This document shows, piece after piece, positions 36,058 to 47,992 of a stretch of 64,000 nt of DNA. The position numbers and the translations under genes are program-made. Source of the DNA: Chlorocebus sabaeus (taxonomy: Eukaryota > Chordata > Mammalia > Primates > Cercopithecidae); the NCBI RefSeq assembly GCF_047675955.1, contig NC_132911.1, forward strand, positions 73,379,133 to 73,443,132, in the 5' to 3' direction. The notes beneath the pieces were generated by a model. It was not told the DNA's origin and ran no database searches. It saw only the letters and a list, made by a program, of their open reading frames with translations. The number at the start of each line of letters is the position of its first letter. Within the stretch, counting starts at the first letter, position 1.

Positions 36058-37415
36058 TGTGAATGCTTCTTAAAGTAATTTTTAAGTTTCACATAATTCT
36101 GATCAAAATTCCATTTTGTTATTTTTAAAGCTATGGAAAATTTTCCTGAAGAAAGAAGAGCTGAGTATTTGTAAGAAAACCTTCAAAAAGCTAAGAGAGG
36201 ACTATTTCAGGAAAAAACAAATATAAATCGTCATTCGTGAGACAGTATTGTACTGAAATTAGAAAAAGCATACAAATTAGAAAATGAAGCACAAAGCCCA
36301 GTACTGGACTCTAATTAGAATCTAACATTATTAATAATTTAAAGAACAAAAAAATCAAAGGAGAAAGAATACAATTATTTAGTTACTGACTGGAAAAACT
36401 AATTTTAAAATCAGTTTAGAACCTTGTCTTGTGCCATATAAATGGGAAAAAAGTAAATATAAAAAATAAAATTATAAACCCCTAAAAGAAAATGTAGGTT
36501 ATCATTTATCTTACTTTTAGATGGGAAAAGACTCTCCAGGCATAAAAATAGGGAGAATTTTCAGAAGGAAAAAGAATAATAGATTTGATTGCCTATGCAT
36601 TTTAAACATGCATATCAAAAACTTAATAAACAAAATTCTAAGAAAAAAATTGGAGGAAATATTTGCCAAAAATATGACAAAGAGTTAGTGTATAAAGAAC
36701 TCAATTTCATCCATAGGAAAAACATTGCTATCATAGTAGATAAGTAGACCGAAGAAAAGGACAAATAACTCACAGAAGAGGAAAGTCAACTGAATAATAA
36801 GCAAAGACAAAGCACAGCCTCATAATAATCTTAAAAGTGCAAATTATGAGAATAAGATCGTTCTTTGGGTCTGCCAATAAATCAAAGTTTCAGAAAACAT
36901 CATATTCAGTGGTGATTAAAGTACTCTGATATTACTGCTTCTCCAGACTACTACTTTAAAAGTAACTTATCTGGAAAGCAACTTAGCCATCGGAGGAAAA
37001 GCAGAAGGACCAATGTTTATTAACCATGATATTAGTCACTATGTATATATATATGAAGCTTGTGAAATATTTAATGATTGGAGAATAGATTTAAAATATA
37101 CAGCCAAAGAATGTAATAATGTATTAATAAAAATCATGTTTTTGAAAAAAGATAATTTATCAAAACATCAGGATATAAAGTGAAGTGAAAGAATCAGGGT
37201 ACAATAAAAGCAACATACATAAATCAGAGCCAAATGTTTAAAAAGTGTGTCACATCTACCATGTGCGGATGTTCATGAAACGTTCTGGAAAGGAAATAGG
37301 CTAAGAAGTAGTGTTCCCTGAGAGTTAGAATTTGAGACTTTTATTTTCTTCCTTACACTTTTCTACAATTTATAAGTTTTTGCTGTGACCATAATTAAGT
37401 TTGTTATAAATTGTA
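35560..37415 (+). mobile_element. Ancient LINE-1 (L1M type) ORF2 to 3' end, split by a young L1PA
   Basis: 'gaagaacatacaaaaaaaat', 'acataattctgatcaaaatt', 'tatggaaaattttcctgaag', 'gaaaatgtaggttatcattt', 'ggaggaaatatttgcc', 'gtgtataaagaactcaattt', 'catcttaaaagtgcaaatta'-type text, then 'acttttattttcttccttac' and 'tttctacaatttataag' at the 3' end. Order is that of a forward old L1. Frames are shattered. Confidence 0.75.
35755..36052 (+). mobile_element. 5'-truncated L1PA with 3' transduction
   Basis: Begins in the last bases of ORF2 ('gttctcactcataggtggg') and runs through the L1PA 3' UTR to 'cttaaagtataattaaa' and an A14 run (35985-35998). Then come 28 non-L1 bases (35999-36026, 'tcttgcttgg...ataccatt') and a second tail A16 plus (AAAAG)n. 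A perfect 19-bp target duplication (gaaaatgtgaatgcttctt, 35736-35754 and 36053-36071) encloses all of it. The 3' UTR state ('gtaacaaacctgcatgttgtg') fits an L1PA3-L1PA7-age copy. Confidence 0.95.
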
Positions 37416-37420
37416 ATAAT

Positions 37421-37726
37421 TTTTTTTTTTTTTTTTTTTTTTTGAGACAGAGTTTCACTCTTGTCGCCCAGGCTGGAGTGCAGTGGCACCATCCCGGCTC
37501 ACTGCAACCTCCACCTCCTAGGTTCAAGCGATTTTCCTGCCTCAGCCCCCTGAGTAGCTGGGATTACAGGCATGTGCCACCACACCTGGCTCATGTTTTG
37601 TATTTTTAGTAGAGACGGGGTTTCACCGTGTTGAGCAGGCTGGTCTCAAACTCCTGACCTCAGGTGTTCTGCACGCCTCAGTCTCCCAAATTTCTGGGAT
37701 TACAGGCGTGAGCCACCACACCTGGT
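37421..37726 (-). mobile_element. AluS, full length, antisense
   Basis: T24 tail, 'gagacagagtttcactcttg', 'tcactgcaacctccacctcc', 'cctgacctcaggtg' (AluS state), ending 'gagccaccacacctggtc'. A 74-codon frame inside (starting near 37385) is Alu-derived. Confidence 0.95.
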
Positions 37727-38744
37727 CAATAAAAGATATTTTAAGCCATAGATATCTTGACAGATTTTTGTCCTCATGTCAACCTAATTAAGTACTCAGA
37801 ATGGAGTACCAATCACATATTTCACCATTAGTTAAATTATGTCTTAAGTATAACCTTCCTTTGACTCTCAGTTCATACCTCATATGAACCTAAAAGGAGG
37901 ATATCCTTCATAAAAAGTCCAGAAACCTCCACAACTACACATACTTCTCACCATACCATCAGAAAACTCAACCACTGAGACTTCTTCCAAATACAGCAAC
38001 ATAACTCGATTGTTACACATACGTATGTGGTAGATTCTCCAACAGAATGTCTCCTCTGATGGTTGATACTGCAAGGACAGCACAGGAGTCCCCAGTGTTC
38101 TCAGAGGGACCATAAGGCCAGCACCATCACAGATGCCAACGGCAGGGATACAATCTGACCAGCTTTCCCACTAAACAAGAGCTCTCTGCATGTGTGAAGA
38201 ATGGAGAATTACCCAAAGCCAACTGGTCTTGCTGTTTATTTTCAGAAATACACAGAGTGAAAGGTAAAAAACACGCTTTTTTCTGCTTTTCTTATTTCTT
38301 AGTTTACTGACTGATAAGTTGATTCATTGATGTACTTCTTGCATTGCAATAATTTTAACTCTATGCACTTGTAGATTTTAGTAAATAATTTCTGAAAAGA
38401 AAACACTTTGGGATTTGCTTAATAACAGCTCAGGAATATGCAGTGTTTCAATCTTGTTCCAAGTGAATACAAGGTAGTTCACCTTTTAAAGAACTATTTT
38501 CTTAATGCTTTTAAAGTATACACGCTGGTTGCCCCCAACCTTGAAACTTGTTGCATCTTGTTGTCCAGGTGTCCCGGTATATCTATGCTAACTTCCTAAA
38601 CAGATTTCAAACTTCTCAAAGGCAGTCAGTAATTCTTCAATGTTCATTCTCCTACCACTTTACAGGGTTGGAGCCACAGCACAGTATTACGTATCCCTAA
38701 ATATTTTCCTCAGATGATTACCACCTGTTAGGAAATTTCCACTA
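37727..38744. other. Repeat-poor stretch
   Basis: Nothing I can assign; a 77-codon minus-strand frame (37880-38113) has no known domain. Confidence 0.45.
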
Positions 38745-38930
38745 CTATTTATTTATTCATTAAGCCAGTCATTTATGAAATATTTATTAAACACCATGTA
38801 TGTGTCAGGCACCATGCAAGATAATGTGATACTGAGATAAATAAAACATGATTAAGTCTTTGTCTCTGCCTTCATGGTGTTTACATATGACCCACTACTG
38901 TTTGTCAGGACCAGAAGGCAATAACAAAAT
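38745..38930 (-). mobile_element. LINE-2 fragment, antisense
   Basis: 'atttattcattaagcc', 'tatttattaaacaccatgta', 'gtgtcaggcaccatgcaag', 'gataaataaaacatg' and 'gccttcatggtgtttac' follow the antisense L2 terminal order. Confidence 0.8.
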
Positions 38931-39954
38931 ACATATTTTCATTCATTCAGCAAATGTGATCGAACACCTACAAACAGCAGAGTTCAGTGTAAACCCCTGT
39001 TACACTTGCCACGCCCCAGTTCCTTCCGTTGGTGTTGGACACGTATTCATCAATGTTCACAGACCTTGCTCCTTCTTCCTGTAGCCAGTCACAGAAAGTC
39101 CCAGTACTCCAGGTTTCTATGGAGATTTTCGAATGAGTCCCATTTTCCTCGGCTTAAGATCAGCATGAAACAGTTAAGAACATACTGCTGATAATGTATA
39201 AAACTAGATAGAAACTGCTGGGTATAGCTGTGAATGCTACCCTCCAGCTTATGAAGCTTTCAAACTACCCAGGCAACAGTGAGCCACGGAAAAGCCCACC
39301 AAGCCAAGGGCACATTAACACATGGTCTGGTATCTCTGGCCAGTCTCACCTCTTTACCTGTGATGGCATAGAAAGAACCACAGAGAGATGTTCCACAAGC
39401 ATCCAATTATTTTTATGGACCCCAAGGGCTGCGAGGACAATCTTAAAACCACTGTACTAATTCGTCAGCTACTGTTTTGGCTAAGTAAAAGCAATATTTT
39501 TGAATGGGTGGATCACTGAACTTCTCTTGCAGTGGAAAGTTGACATACTTGACCCAAAAGTGTACATACCTCCAAATTTTCTCTTGAACTTGAATTATAA
39601 AAAATTTTTACAGAATTTGGAAAGCACATTTTCCTAAACATGTACAATTGAATGTGTCTGGTTAAATAAGAATATTTGGCCCTTTATTTAAAAAAATACT
39701 AAAATACACAGACACACACACACATACATTCTCACACACACACATACATAAGTATCTTAATATTTAGTTGAATGAAAATTTAATAAAGTCTTTAGCTACC
39801 ATTCATCTATGCTTAAAAATATCAAAACATCACAACTATGCTGACAGTTCTATTCTAAACCTAATTTGTTGCTAATTCACTGAAAACCGTTATCATTTTT
39901 ATGTATGCTTCTGATGTTGTCCCTCAATATCTGTTCTTCATTTTTACTATGGTT
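38931..39954. other. Unassigned intergenic DNA with a CA microsatellite
   Basis: No gene seen. Overlapping 61-78 codon frames near 38848-39460 lack domains. Confidence 0.45.
39707..39750 (+). repeat. Imperfect (CA)n microsatellite
   Basis: 'cagacacacacacacataca' and 'tctcacacacacacatacat' in tandem. Confidence 0.93.
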
Positions 39955-40060
39955 GTAATAGTAATAATACAGCTAGCAGTTATGTAATATTTACTATATG
40001 CCAGGCTCTGTTCTGAGAACAGAGGCAGAATCTTGACATATGAAAAATGACCAAACCTGA
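39955..40060 (-). mobile_element. MIR fragment, antisense
   Basis: 'cagctagcagttatgtaata', 'tttactatatgccaggctct', 'gttctgaga' match the antisense MIR start. Confidence 0.65.
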
Positions 40061-40115
40061 AGTGAATTTTAATCTGTAAAGGTAAGTGTCCATGTTTGAA
40101 ACTAACACGTAAACT

Positions 40116-40348
40116 CAGGGTTTTTTCAACTTCAGCACCATTGACATTTGGGACCAGATAATTCTTTGTTGTGGAGGCAGTCTAGTGGATTGTAGGATGT
40201 TCAGAAGCATCCTTGGCCTCTACCCACTGGATGCCAGTGTCACTCCCTCTGCCATATTAATTTGACAACGAAAAATGTCTCCAGACATTGCCAAATGTCC
40301 CTGGTGGGGGAAAGGGGGTACAAAAATGTCTCTGGTTGAAAACTACTA
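40116..40348 (-). mobile_element. MER20 (hAT-Charlie nonautonomous element), antisense
   Basis: 'cagggttttttcaacttcag', 'gccattgacatttggg', 'taattctttgttgtgg', 'catccttggcctctaccc', 'actggatgccagt', 'atgtctccagacattgcc' and 'tctggttgaaaactacta' cover a whole MER20 with both terminal repeats. The 8-bp flanks match only partly. Confidence 0.9.
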
Positions 40349-41259
40349 CAATAACTACAGAGTAAGGGGATATACAAGAGGAGATTTTAGGATTGGAGCT
40401 AACAGCAGCCTTGACAACATTATGCAACATCCAAAAAAGGTAGTGTGATCTTAAGCTGTATTAAAAGTACAATGTGTATTATAATAGGTGAGACTACTGC
40501 TCTCTATTGGTGAAATAATAGTCAGGCCATTATGTAAAGTAGTAGATACTACCTTTGAGAGGCTTAATGGTCATTCAGTGTGCCTTCAGAGAATTATTGA
40601 AATAGTAAGGAATCTAAAACCCTCAGGAAGACAGTTGAAGAAACAAGAAATGCTTACAAGACAAGACTCAGAGAAATATGCAAACCTCTTTGAAGAAAAG
40701 AATTGGATTTTTTTTTTCTGCAGTGTCAAGAGGTAGAAAGAAAATCAATGGATGGGAACTTACAGTCAGATATGTTTATAACAAATGTCCAAGGAGAGAA
40801 TGGGATTCTTCAGAGATATAGTTCCTCATTACCCAGTTGAAATTATCATACAGCAAGAATCATAAGGAAGGGAAATGATTTTTTAAGCAGCTGAATTATC
40901 TTTTCTATGAATCAGGACTAAAATACAGGTCCTCTACTCATTGCTATTTCCACTACTACACTAAGAGAGAAAACAATGCCTCTGCTGTGGCTAACAAGTA
41001 TATATAGGCTGGGGTGCTAACACATCCAATCATGGATCACAAAACAGATCATTTTGTTAAAAACCAGAAGTAACATCATAAGCAAAAGGTGTCAATTTGC
41101 TTATTGATGAATATCCTCTGGCAAAAATAATTTATAATCTTCACAGTTGATAGAGGCCCATCAGTGTTTTCAGGGGGATGGCCATTTTCTTCTACAAAGG
41201 GAATTTAAAAATGACTTAAATGCTCAACAAGAAATGTATTGATTTCAGCCAATGACTTA
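40349..41259. other. No recognisable gene
   Basis: An 82-codon frame (40488-40736) has no identifiable domain. No repeat assigned. Confidence 0.4.
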
Positions 41260-41740
41260 ATCAATTGTTCCAGGCACTGTTTTCAGCACTGAAAGGAGAG
41301 TGGTAAGCAGAGCAGGAACAAGACCTAGACTATAAAATCTGAGAAGGAAGGCAAGCATTAAACAAATAATCATACATACATATATATATGTATATTCATA
41401 ACTCATGTGAAATGATAGAGCAGGAAATCTAGAGGAACTGGAAAAGTGTGAATACAATAACATAATTCAAATGGGAGGTAATCAGGGAAGACCACTCTGA
41501 GAAAGTGAAGCAAACAGACATCAAGAGGCAACGAGTAAGGAAAGGAACCCCCAAGTAGTGGGAGAGCCCAGTGTTAGGAAGAATGAACACAGAGCTATTC
41601 ATGTTTTAGGCATGGGATGAGAATTGGTTATTCTACCTTGAGTACAATGGCAAGCCACCAAAGAGTGCATGATCACACTTATATTTTTAAAATATCAATA
41701 TGACTAAGTGAATTATTCTACCTCCATTTGTTTGATCGCA
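41260..41740 (-). mobile_element. LINE-2, antisense (first of two adjacent copies)
   Basis: 'tgttccaggcactgttttcag', 'gtaagcagagcaggaacaag', 'taaacaaataatcata', 'gggaggtaatcagggaagacc', 'actctgagaaagtgaagc', 'ccaccaaagagtgcatgatc' and 'cacttatatttttaaaa' follow antisense L2 order. It contains a short (TA)n patch near 41375-41395. Confidence 0.75.
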
Positions 41741-41744
41741 GGCA

Positions 41745-42380
41745 TTCATTCATTTACTGGATAAATACTTATCCTGCATCTACTCTGTGAATGCCAGGCT
41801 CTGCTCTGGGTACTAAGATATAACTGTTAACAAAGCAGACAAAACCTCTTGCCCTCCTAGAGTTTACATTCTTGCATAAGAGGCAGAAAATCTAAAAAAT
41901 AAAATAATTTTAAAACAGTGTCAAAAGGGGAAGAAAAGCAAGTGCTGGTGTCAGACAAGAAGGGAAATGAAGGACAGGGGGTTATGAAGTAAGTTGGAAT
42001 TTCAAGTTTTAGAAGGTGAGAGAAGGCCTGAGGAGGGTGACAATATCGGTGAAAAGACCTGAAGGAGAAAGGAGAGAGGCAGGAATGTCTGGGGGAAGAG
42101 AGTTTCAGGCAGGGGAAACAGCAGATACAAAGGAACTTAGTTAAGAACAGCAAGGCATAATGTCAACAAGTGGGAAACTATGAGATGAAGTCGGAGATCT
42201 TTATTCTTCCCTTTTAAATTCTGTGTAGGATAGAATGCCATTGGAAGGTTTTAGCAGGTAAGGGACATGATCTGACTCATATTTTAAAAGAATCGCTCTT
42301 TCTGTTATCTGGGGACAAAAGCAGAAGCAGGAAGGCCAAGGAGGAGTCATGTGGAGATGTGGACAACAGTGACCAGAATC
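41745..42380 (-). mobile_element. LINE-2, antisense (second adjacent copy)
   Basis: 'cattcattcatttactgg', 'atgccaggctctgctctggg', 'taacaaagcagacaaaacc', 'ctagagtttacattctt', 'gaaaagacctgaaggag', 'tgtctgggggaagagagttt', 'gccattggaaggttttag', 'gggacatgatctgactcat' and 'agaatcgctctttc' all fit antisense L2. It repeats the start already seen at 41260, so these are two separate L2 insertions. Confidence 0.85.
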
Positions 42381-42869
42381 AGGCAGCCAGTCCTCAGAGG
42401 GAGCCCGGAAACGCAGAATAACAAGGCCTCCCAGAGACAAAGAAGCCAGAGAAAGCCTGGCCTTGCCGAGACTGGAGCAGGATTCACGGATCCCTGTGCT
42501 AATGCTCCGCCACTAATAGTTACAACTGCTTAACTGTCACTCACTATTGCTGACTTAAATTCCCAGCTAATTACCATTGTCACTGTTGAGTGGTCCTCAT
42601 CAGGAGTCGCCAGCCTGGATTAGCTGCCCACCTCTGTGCTAATCTCAACTGGAGCCAGCGAGGCAGGGTCAGAATAAGGCCACCCAGGTAGAAGAAACAA
42701 GCCAATATGTTCCCCAGGCACTTTTGTGTGCTCATTTACACAGGCAAATGTGTTGCAATTTCTCCCTCTCTCTACAGCAAACATCCCTCATCAACCAAGG
42801 CATCTTCTTCGTGAGCCTCAAACTACCTGCCTCAACCTAACTCCCCAGACCAGTACTCAAACTTCAATG
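42381..42869. other. Unassigned intergenic DNA
   Basis: GC-richer than average for the window. No repeat or gene recognised. Confidence 0.4.
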
Positions 42870-42985
42870 TTCAAATCCAGATTCTGATTCAGTGGCTGTG
42901 CAGCCCAGGATTCTGCTTTTCTAGCAAGCTTCTAGGTGATTCCCATGCTGCTGGTCCACAGACCACATTTAGAGCATCAAGGTTC
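42870..42985 (+). mobile_element. MER5A fragment (hAT-Charlie)
   Basis: 'agattctgattcagtggctg', 'cccaggattctgcttttcta', 'ggtgattcccatgctgctgg' and 'tccacagaccacattt' are the second half of MER5A. Confidence 0.8.
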
Positions 42986-44938
42986 CAGACAACCATTTCC
43001 ATTCATGACATTTCAAGTAGAAGTTAGATGCTAAACCTCCCCAATTCTCTTTCCTTTATGATAAGGAACAAAAGCAAATGTGTCATTCAACTTTATAATC
43101 CCAATTCTTATTATGTTTTTCACATGGTAGGTTATTAGGAAATGTTTGTTGAATCAGTTAAATGTATTTGTTTCTTGCAGAGTTCTAGCTCCAAGTTTCC
43201 TTTCTCTGGTTACTTTCTCTGCCTCCTCCCACCCCACCATGTTGTTTCTAATGACACTGGGAGGGTTTCCCATTTGGAGTAATGATCATTATCATCTACA
43301 TGAAGTCAGCGCCCTAATCCACACTGTACGTCTAATAACCCACAGCTTCTGTGCTGACTCCACTGTGAGAGAAGGAAGAGTGGGCTAAATGGTGTAGTTA
43401 GTTCCAGGACCATTTCTTCTTAATTGCAAAATTGTCCTCTCAGTGGAAGGTTTCAATTCCAATCACGTAACCATAAGCAAGACACTGTCATGGCTCCACG
43501 TCCATTACTGCGGTTAACTAGATAGTTTGGCTTTCTTTCTGAAAATGTCCCCCTACTTCTCCTTTTGCCTCCTGGGACATCTTGTGCTTAAAATAGTTTA
43601 TTGAAGCATGTGAGGCATGTGGCTGAATTGATGGGAAATGAGAGAGCTTTCCCCAGCCTGATCTGTGCCCCTTCTTGCTCTCGGTTCTCCCTTATTTAGC
43701 AGTCTTTATGCCGTTTGATTTGTACCAGGCTTCTGGCTATTCCCCTGTTTTTCCATGTGCACTGACAAATTTTACAGGGTACTAGCTACATAATTGCCCG
43801 CTGCTTTTATGAGCTCAGTCATAGTGTTGTTAGGGCCAGGTGCTTTTCCCAACTAGCTTTTTTTTTTTGCTGTGGGTTTCAGATGTGGTTTCAATTTCTT
43901 CCCTAAGGCTTCAGAGGCAGGGTTTTCTTCAGTGTCTTTAACTGCTTCATTATTGATCATTTTCTCTGGAATATTTAATATCCTTTTCTAATGTCTATGA
44001 GCTTGAACTATTCTTTCAGGTTTTTTTCTTTCTTTTTTATATATAAACACGCCTTTGCCTTCAGACAGAATTAAAATTTATAGCGTCTGAAACTCTGCAT
44101 GTCTTAGAAAAGATGACCATCCAGCCCTAGATGCTCTTTCTCTGAGTCCCATCTGTAATTCGAGAAGCACATTGAATGAGGATTTTGGAACAAACCTGGA
44201 AATGTCTTTTTATTGCACCTCAGTGGTTATTTTTTTTATAATTGGTGTATATGAGTACAGCCCTTCCACATGGACTGTGACTTGAAAAGAGGGAAAGAAG
44301 TATTGCTTTGAATAATTACTTCTTTTGAAGATGAAATATTACAGCCCCTTGACCTCTTTCAAGCCAACCATTTTAAAAATCTCCCTTGTTGGACTATAAA
44401 GGACAATAAAACGCTTCTAGAGATTTCAGAATTAAGAACTATTGATGGGCTAAATATGAAATTGCAGGAACACAGACACACACAGTATTTGCTCAAATAT
44501 ATGTTGATTTGATTTTATAAAAGTAAAACACAAAACGAAGTCAAACATGGTAATCCCATAGAAATAAAATTTACTTTATAACTTAATGAGAAGTAGCATA
44601 TTTAAAACAAAAAAACTTAAGAAATTTAGATTTTCACATCTCACCAAATGGCTATTTTTATAGTGTATATTAGGCTCAAAACCTCGTATTTTAGAATATA
44701 TATGACATTTCTTTTTTTTCAACCAAATAATTATCGGTATTTTATTCCTTTAAAGAAAAATATATATTTGATGTGATCACATTAGCCTTTCCTAGGTTTT
44801 TGGCTGAGCTTCTCACCACCATTTTCCCTGCACCAGATTCTTAAAGACATTAAATTCTCCTTGGTAGGATTTTTTTCATAAGTAACAGCTAAGATCTGAT
44901 TCTTCACTCTTCATATTAGCATAGCTCCTAAACAAGTT
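42986..44938. other. Repeat-poor stretch
   Basis: Nearly 2 kb in which I recognise no repeat family or coding gene. Frames of 80 codons or less. Confidence 0.5.
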
Positions 44939-45337
44939 TTTTGTTTGTTTTTGTTTTTCTTCTTTTTTTAAATTTTTATTTCAATCATTTTTGGGGTGCA
45001 GTGGATTTTGGTTATATGGATAAGTTCTTGAGTGGTGAATTCTGGGATTTTAGTGCACCTGTCACCCAAGAAGTGAACACTGTACCCAATACGTAATCTT
45101 TTATCCCTCACTCTCCCCCCAACCCTCCCCCCAGACTTCCCAAAGTCTATTATAGCATTCTTGTGCCTTTCCATCCTCATAGATTAGCTCCCACTTATAA
45201 GCAAGAACATATGATATTTGGTTTTTCATTCCTGAATTATTTTGCTTAGAATAATGACCTCCAGCTCCATCCATGTTGCTGCAAAAGGCATTATGTTTTT
45301 TTCCTTTTTATGGCTGAGTAGTATTTCATGTTATATA
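44939..45337 (-). mobile_element. 5'-truncated primate LINE-1 3' end, antisense (L1PB-like)
   Basis: T-rich tail at 44939-44985, then the antisense 3' UTR: 'ttggttatatggataagttc', 'gtgcacctgtcacccaag', 'cactgtacccaatacg', 'ttttatccctcactc', 'gctcccacttataagc', 'gacctccagctccatccatg' and 'ttatggctgagtagtatttc'. It ends in the final part of ORF2. Confidence 0.88.
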
Positions 45338-45368
45338 TATGACACTTTTTTACCTGACTCACTTAGTA

Positions 45369-45590
45369 GAAGTTGAGTATCCCTAATTCTAAAATCCAAA
45401 ATCTGAAATGTTCCAAAATCCAAAGCTTTTTGAGCACTGATGTGAAGCTCAAAAGAGGTGCTTGCTGGAGCACTTCAGATTTCAGATTTTCGGATTAGGA
45501 ATGCTCAACCAGTAAGCATAATTCAAATATTCCCAAATCCAAAAAAATCAAAAAAGATGCAAGCATTTCAGATAAGGGATAGTCAACTTG
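45369..45590 (+). mobile_element. Tigger-family MITE (MER44-like) with TA target sites
   Basis: The 222-bp element has complementary ends: 'gaagttgagtatccct' at the left and 'gggatagtcaacttg' at the right. TA flanks both sides (45367-45368 and 45591-45592). The interior is made of repeated 'aaatccaaaatctg' and 'gatttcagattttcgg' phrases that can fold back. No transposase. Confidence 0.85.
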
Positions 45591-45989
45591 TATTTTCTAA
45601 TTTATCTAATTCATTTTTTCTCCAGATAATCATATTTAAAAGAAGATATGCTTATGCAGAAATGGAGAGCCTGGAAATGTTTTATTTAAAACTTAATGAA
45701 GCTATTTACATAGTTCCACAGGAAAGCCTATGTTAAAGCAATTATGTTTGGATCATGAAACATTTTTATGACTAGAGATATAGTTTAAAGATAGCAAACA
45801 AAAGATAGGTAAGAAAATAGCTATTCTCTAAATGGGAAATGTTAATAATCAGATCTCCTGAAGACAGATTTGGGAGCTTTCTTATTTATCTTTTTTATAA
45901 GCGATTTTTGAAGGGCAAATTTACAGTAAGACCTATAAGATTGGAGAAAACACTAAGATCTTCCAGATCAAAGCCATCTTGTTAATTTG

Positions 45990-46095
45990 CAGGTTCTGAC
46001 TCATTGGGTCTGGGGTGGGACCCAGGATTCTGCATTTCTAACATGCTCCTGGGTGATGCAGAGGCTTTATCCCCAGACCACACACTGAGAAGAAA
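45990..46095 (+). mobile_element. MER5A fragment (hAT-Charlie)
   Basis: 'gttctgactcattgggtctg', 'gggtgggacccaggattctg', 'catttctaacatgctcctgg' and 'gtgatgcagaggctt' are MER5A second-half text. Confidence 0.8.
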
Positions 46096-46104
46096 GACAC
46101 CAAG

Positions 46105-46285
46105 AGCAATTGTTCTCAACACTGACTGCACATTAGAATCATTTGAGAGACTTATAAAATTCCAGTACCCATATCATACTTCAAAAGAATTAGATCAGAA
46201 TTTTGGGAGATGGAACACAGGCATAGTTTTTAAATATTCCAAGGTGATCCCAATATAAAGTCAAGGCTGAGAATCATAGTTCTAG
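46105..46285 (+). mobile_element. hAT-Charlie MITE (MER58/MER5-like), about full length
   Basis: Starts 'caattgttctcaacactgac', continues 'tgcacattagaatcatttga', 'aattagatcagaatttt', 'ttccaaggtgatccc', and ends 'aaggctgagaatcatagttc'. Both terminal repeats can be seen. Confidence 0.75.
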
Positions 46286-46989
46286 ATAGTGAAGGAGGAA
46301 AAGCACTCAAAATATCTACAAAGAGGTATAAATGACCTAAATAAGTTTCAGAGTGGAAAAATGCAAAGTAATACATTTGGGGAAATATATTTCCAATCAC
46401 AATTAGACAACAAGCTCTAGACGAACAACTTTGACTTGGGAAAGAATATGTACTTCAAAGCAGCAATATGCGATATACCATTTAAAAATCAATTATCCTA
46501 TATTTGCATAAAGCCATACTATCAGAGTCTAGAATAGCACATTTACGTATTTGTACAGTTTTGGTAATTACAGTACAAACAAGCAAACTTTAGAAAGTGA
46601 TGACAAAGATGGCTAAAGGATTAGTGAATGAAAAAGTTTTAATGCCAAGATAAACTGAAAGAAACTAAAGCTTTCAAGAGGATGCCATTGACATTTATGT
46701 TATATATGAATAAATAAGTATAATGTGAATTTATTTACCAAATCCTAGACTACTAAAACAATGATTATACCATTTATTTTTAAAAATAACAAAGCAAATA
46801 CTATGAAGAAAGTAAATTCACTTTGATACCTATTATCTAACATTTTGTAGATCTTAAAACTAATTTATGTTCCTAGCTACTGTAATAACACAAGAAAAAA
46901 AAAGGATACAGATTAAGAAGAAAAAAATAAAACTTTTTGTTCACAGAGAGAATGATTATCAGGGTATAGAAAGAGGGAGAGATCAATAG
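46286..46989. other. Unassigned intergenic DNA
   Basis: Nothing supportable seen; may include upstream parts of the following L1MB. Confidence 0.4.
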
Positions 46990-47308
46990 GAAACTCACAG
47001 AGGATTTGGGGGGCAATGAGAATACTCTGTATGATACTATAATTATGGATACATGTCATTATACATTTGTTAAACCCAAAGAACGTACAATACCAAGAGT
47101 GACCTCTAATGTAAGTCATGGACTTAGAATGGTAAGGATGTCTCAATGTTATCTAATCAGTTATAATATATGTACCACTCTTGTGGGGGATGTTGGTAGT
47201 AGGGCGAATTGTATATGTGTTAGGCCAATGGCGTATGGGAAATCGCCATACTCTGCTCAATTATGCTGTGAACCTAAAACTTTTCTATAAAATAAAGTAT
47301 ATTTGGTT
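46990..47308 (+). mobile_element. L1MB-type LINE-1 3' end
   Basis: 'tgtatgatactataattatgg', 'atacatgtcattatacattt', 'gaacgtacaataccaagag', 'gtaccactcttgtgggggatg', 'tatgctgtgaacctaaaac' and 'aaaataaag' in order. It is a longer copy of the family seen at 15140-15345. Confidence 0.9.
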
Positions 47309-47700
47309 TTTTTCATTTTATGTAATTAGATATAAGAAGCTGCAACTCTGAAAAGAAAAGTGAGTATTTTCCTCCATTTTGTTCATACCAAATAATTTAT
47401 TTATAAAGTACTGTGTGAAGCTTAAGGTAACTGTTCTCCCTTGGGTTAGCGGTGGGTGAGATGTGTACGATTTCCCTTTGGGAAGGCATTTGAAGATCAC
47501 TCAGGGAGTAAGTTTCTCCTCCATATGTGTCCGCTGTGGAGATTCAGACGTTCCACATCTCCCTGGTCCGGCTGTGAATCATTGTTTCTGTGAGCCACTA
47601 TTACTCATTGGCGTATGCCATATCCATCAAGAGGGTTTAGGTGGAAAAAAATGGATCATCACTGCCTTAAGCCATTAAAAAAAAAAAAAAAAAAAAAAAA
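47309..47700 (+). other. Unidentified sequence ending in (A)24, possible retrocopy
   Basis: About 250 bases (roughly 47430-47676), GC-richer than the surroundings, not matching any L1, Alu or LTR pattern I know, run straight into ATTAAA and an uninterrupted A24 (47677-47700). A 71-codon frame (47463-47678) has no domain I recognise. No convincing target duplication was found, so retroposition is only inferred. Confidence 0.45.
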
Positions 47701-47992
47701 GCCTACTTTGGTACCTATTTTTAAATGATCAGAGAGACATTAGCAAAATGAATTTAAATATTTTATAAGAATGGCAAAGCAATAATAGAATCACTATGTT
47801 CTGAATTTGTATTTCATTTAAAGCTAAAATATATTTTTAAAGCTCTTGCCCACCTAAACTATTTTCATAGCACAAAAGGCACAACAAAACTTGGTAAAGA
47901 TTAAGTGAAATGGAAAACTTCGTATCACAGAAAAAGACATAGCATAGTGTAGTGTTTTTGAAACACACACACACAACCATGGATTTGAGGGC
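47701..47992. other. No recognisable feature
   Basis: AT-rich sequence with a short (CA)6 near 47965-47976. Confidence 0.4.

Noticed and set aside
39707..39750. Regular spaced repeats as a CRISPR-like array
   Set aside because: It is a plain CA microsatellite in eukaryotic DNA.
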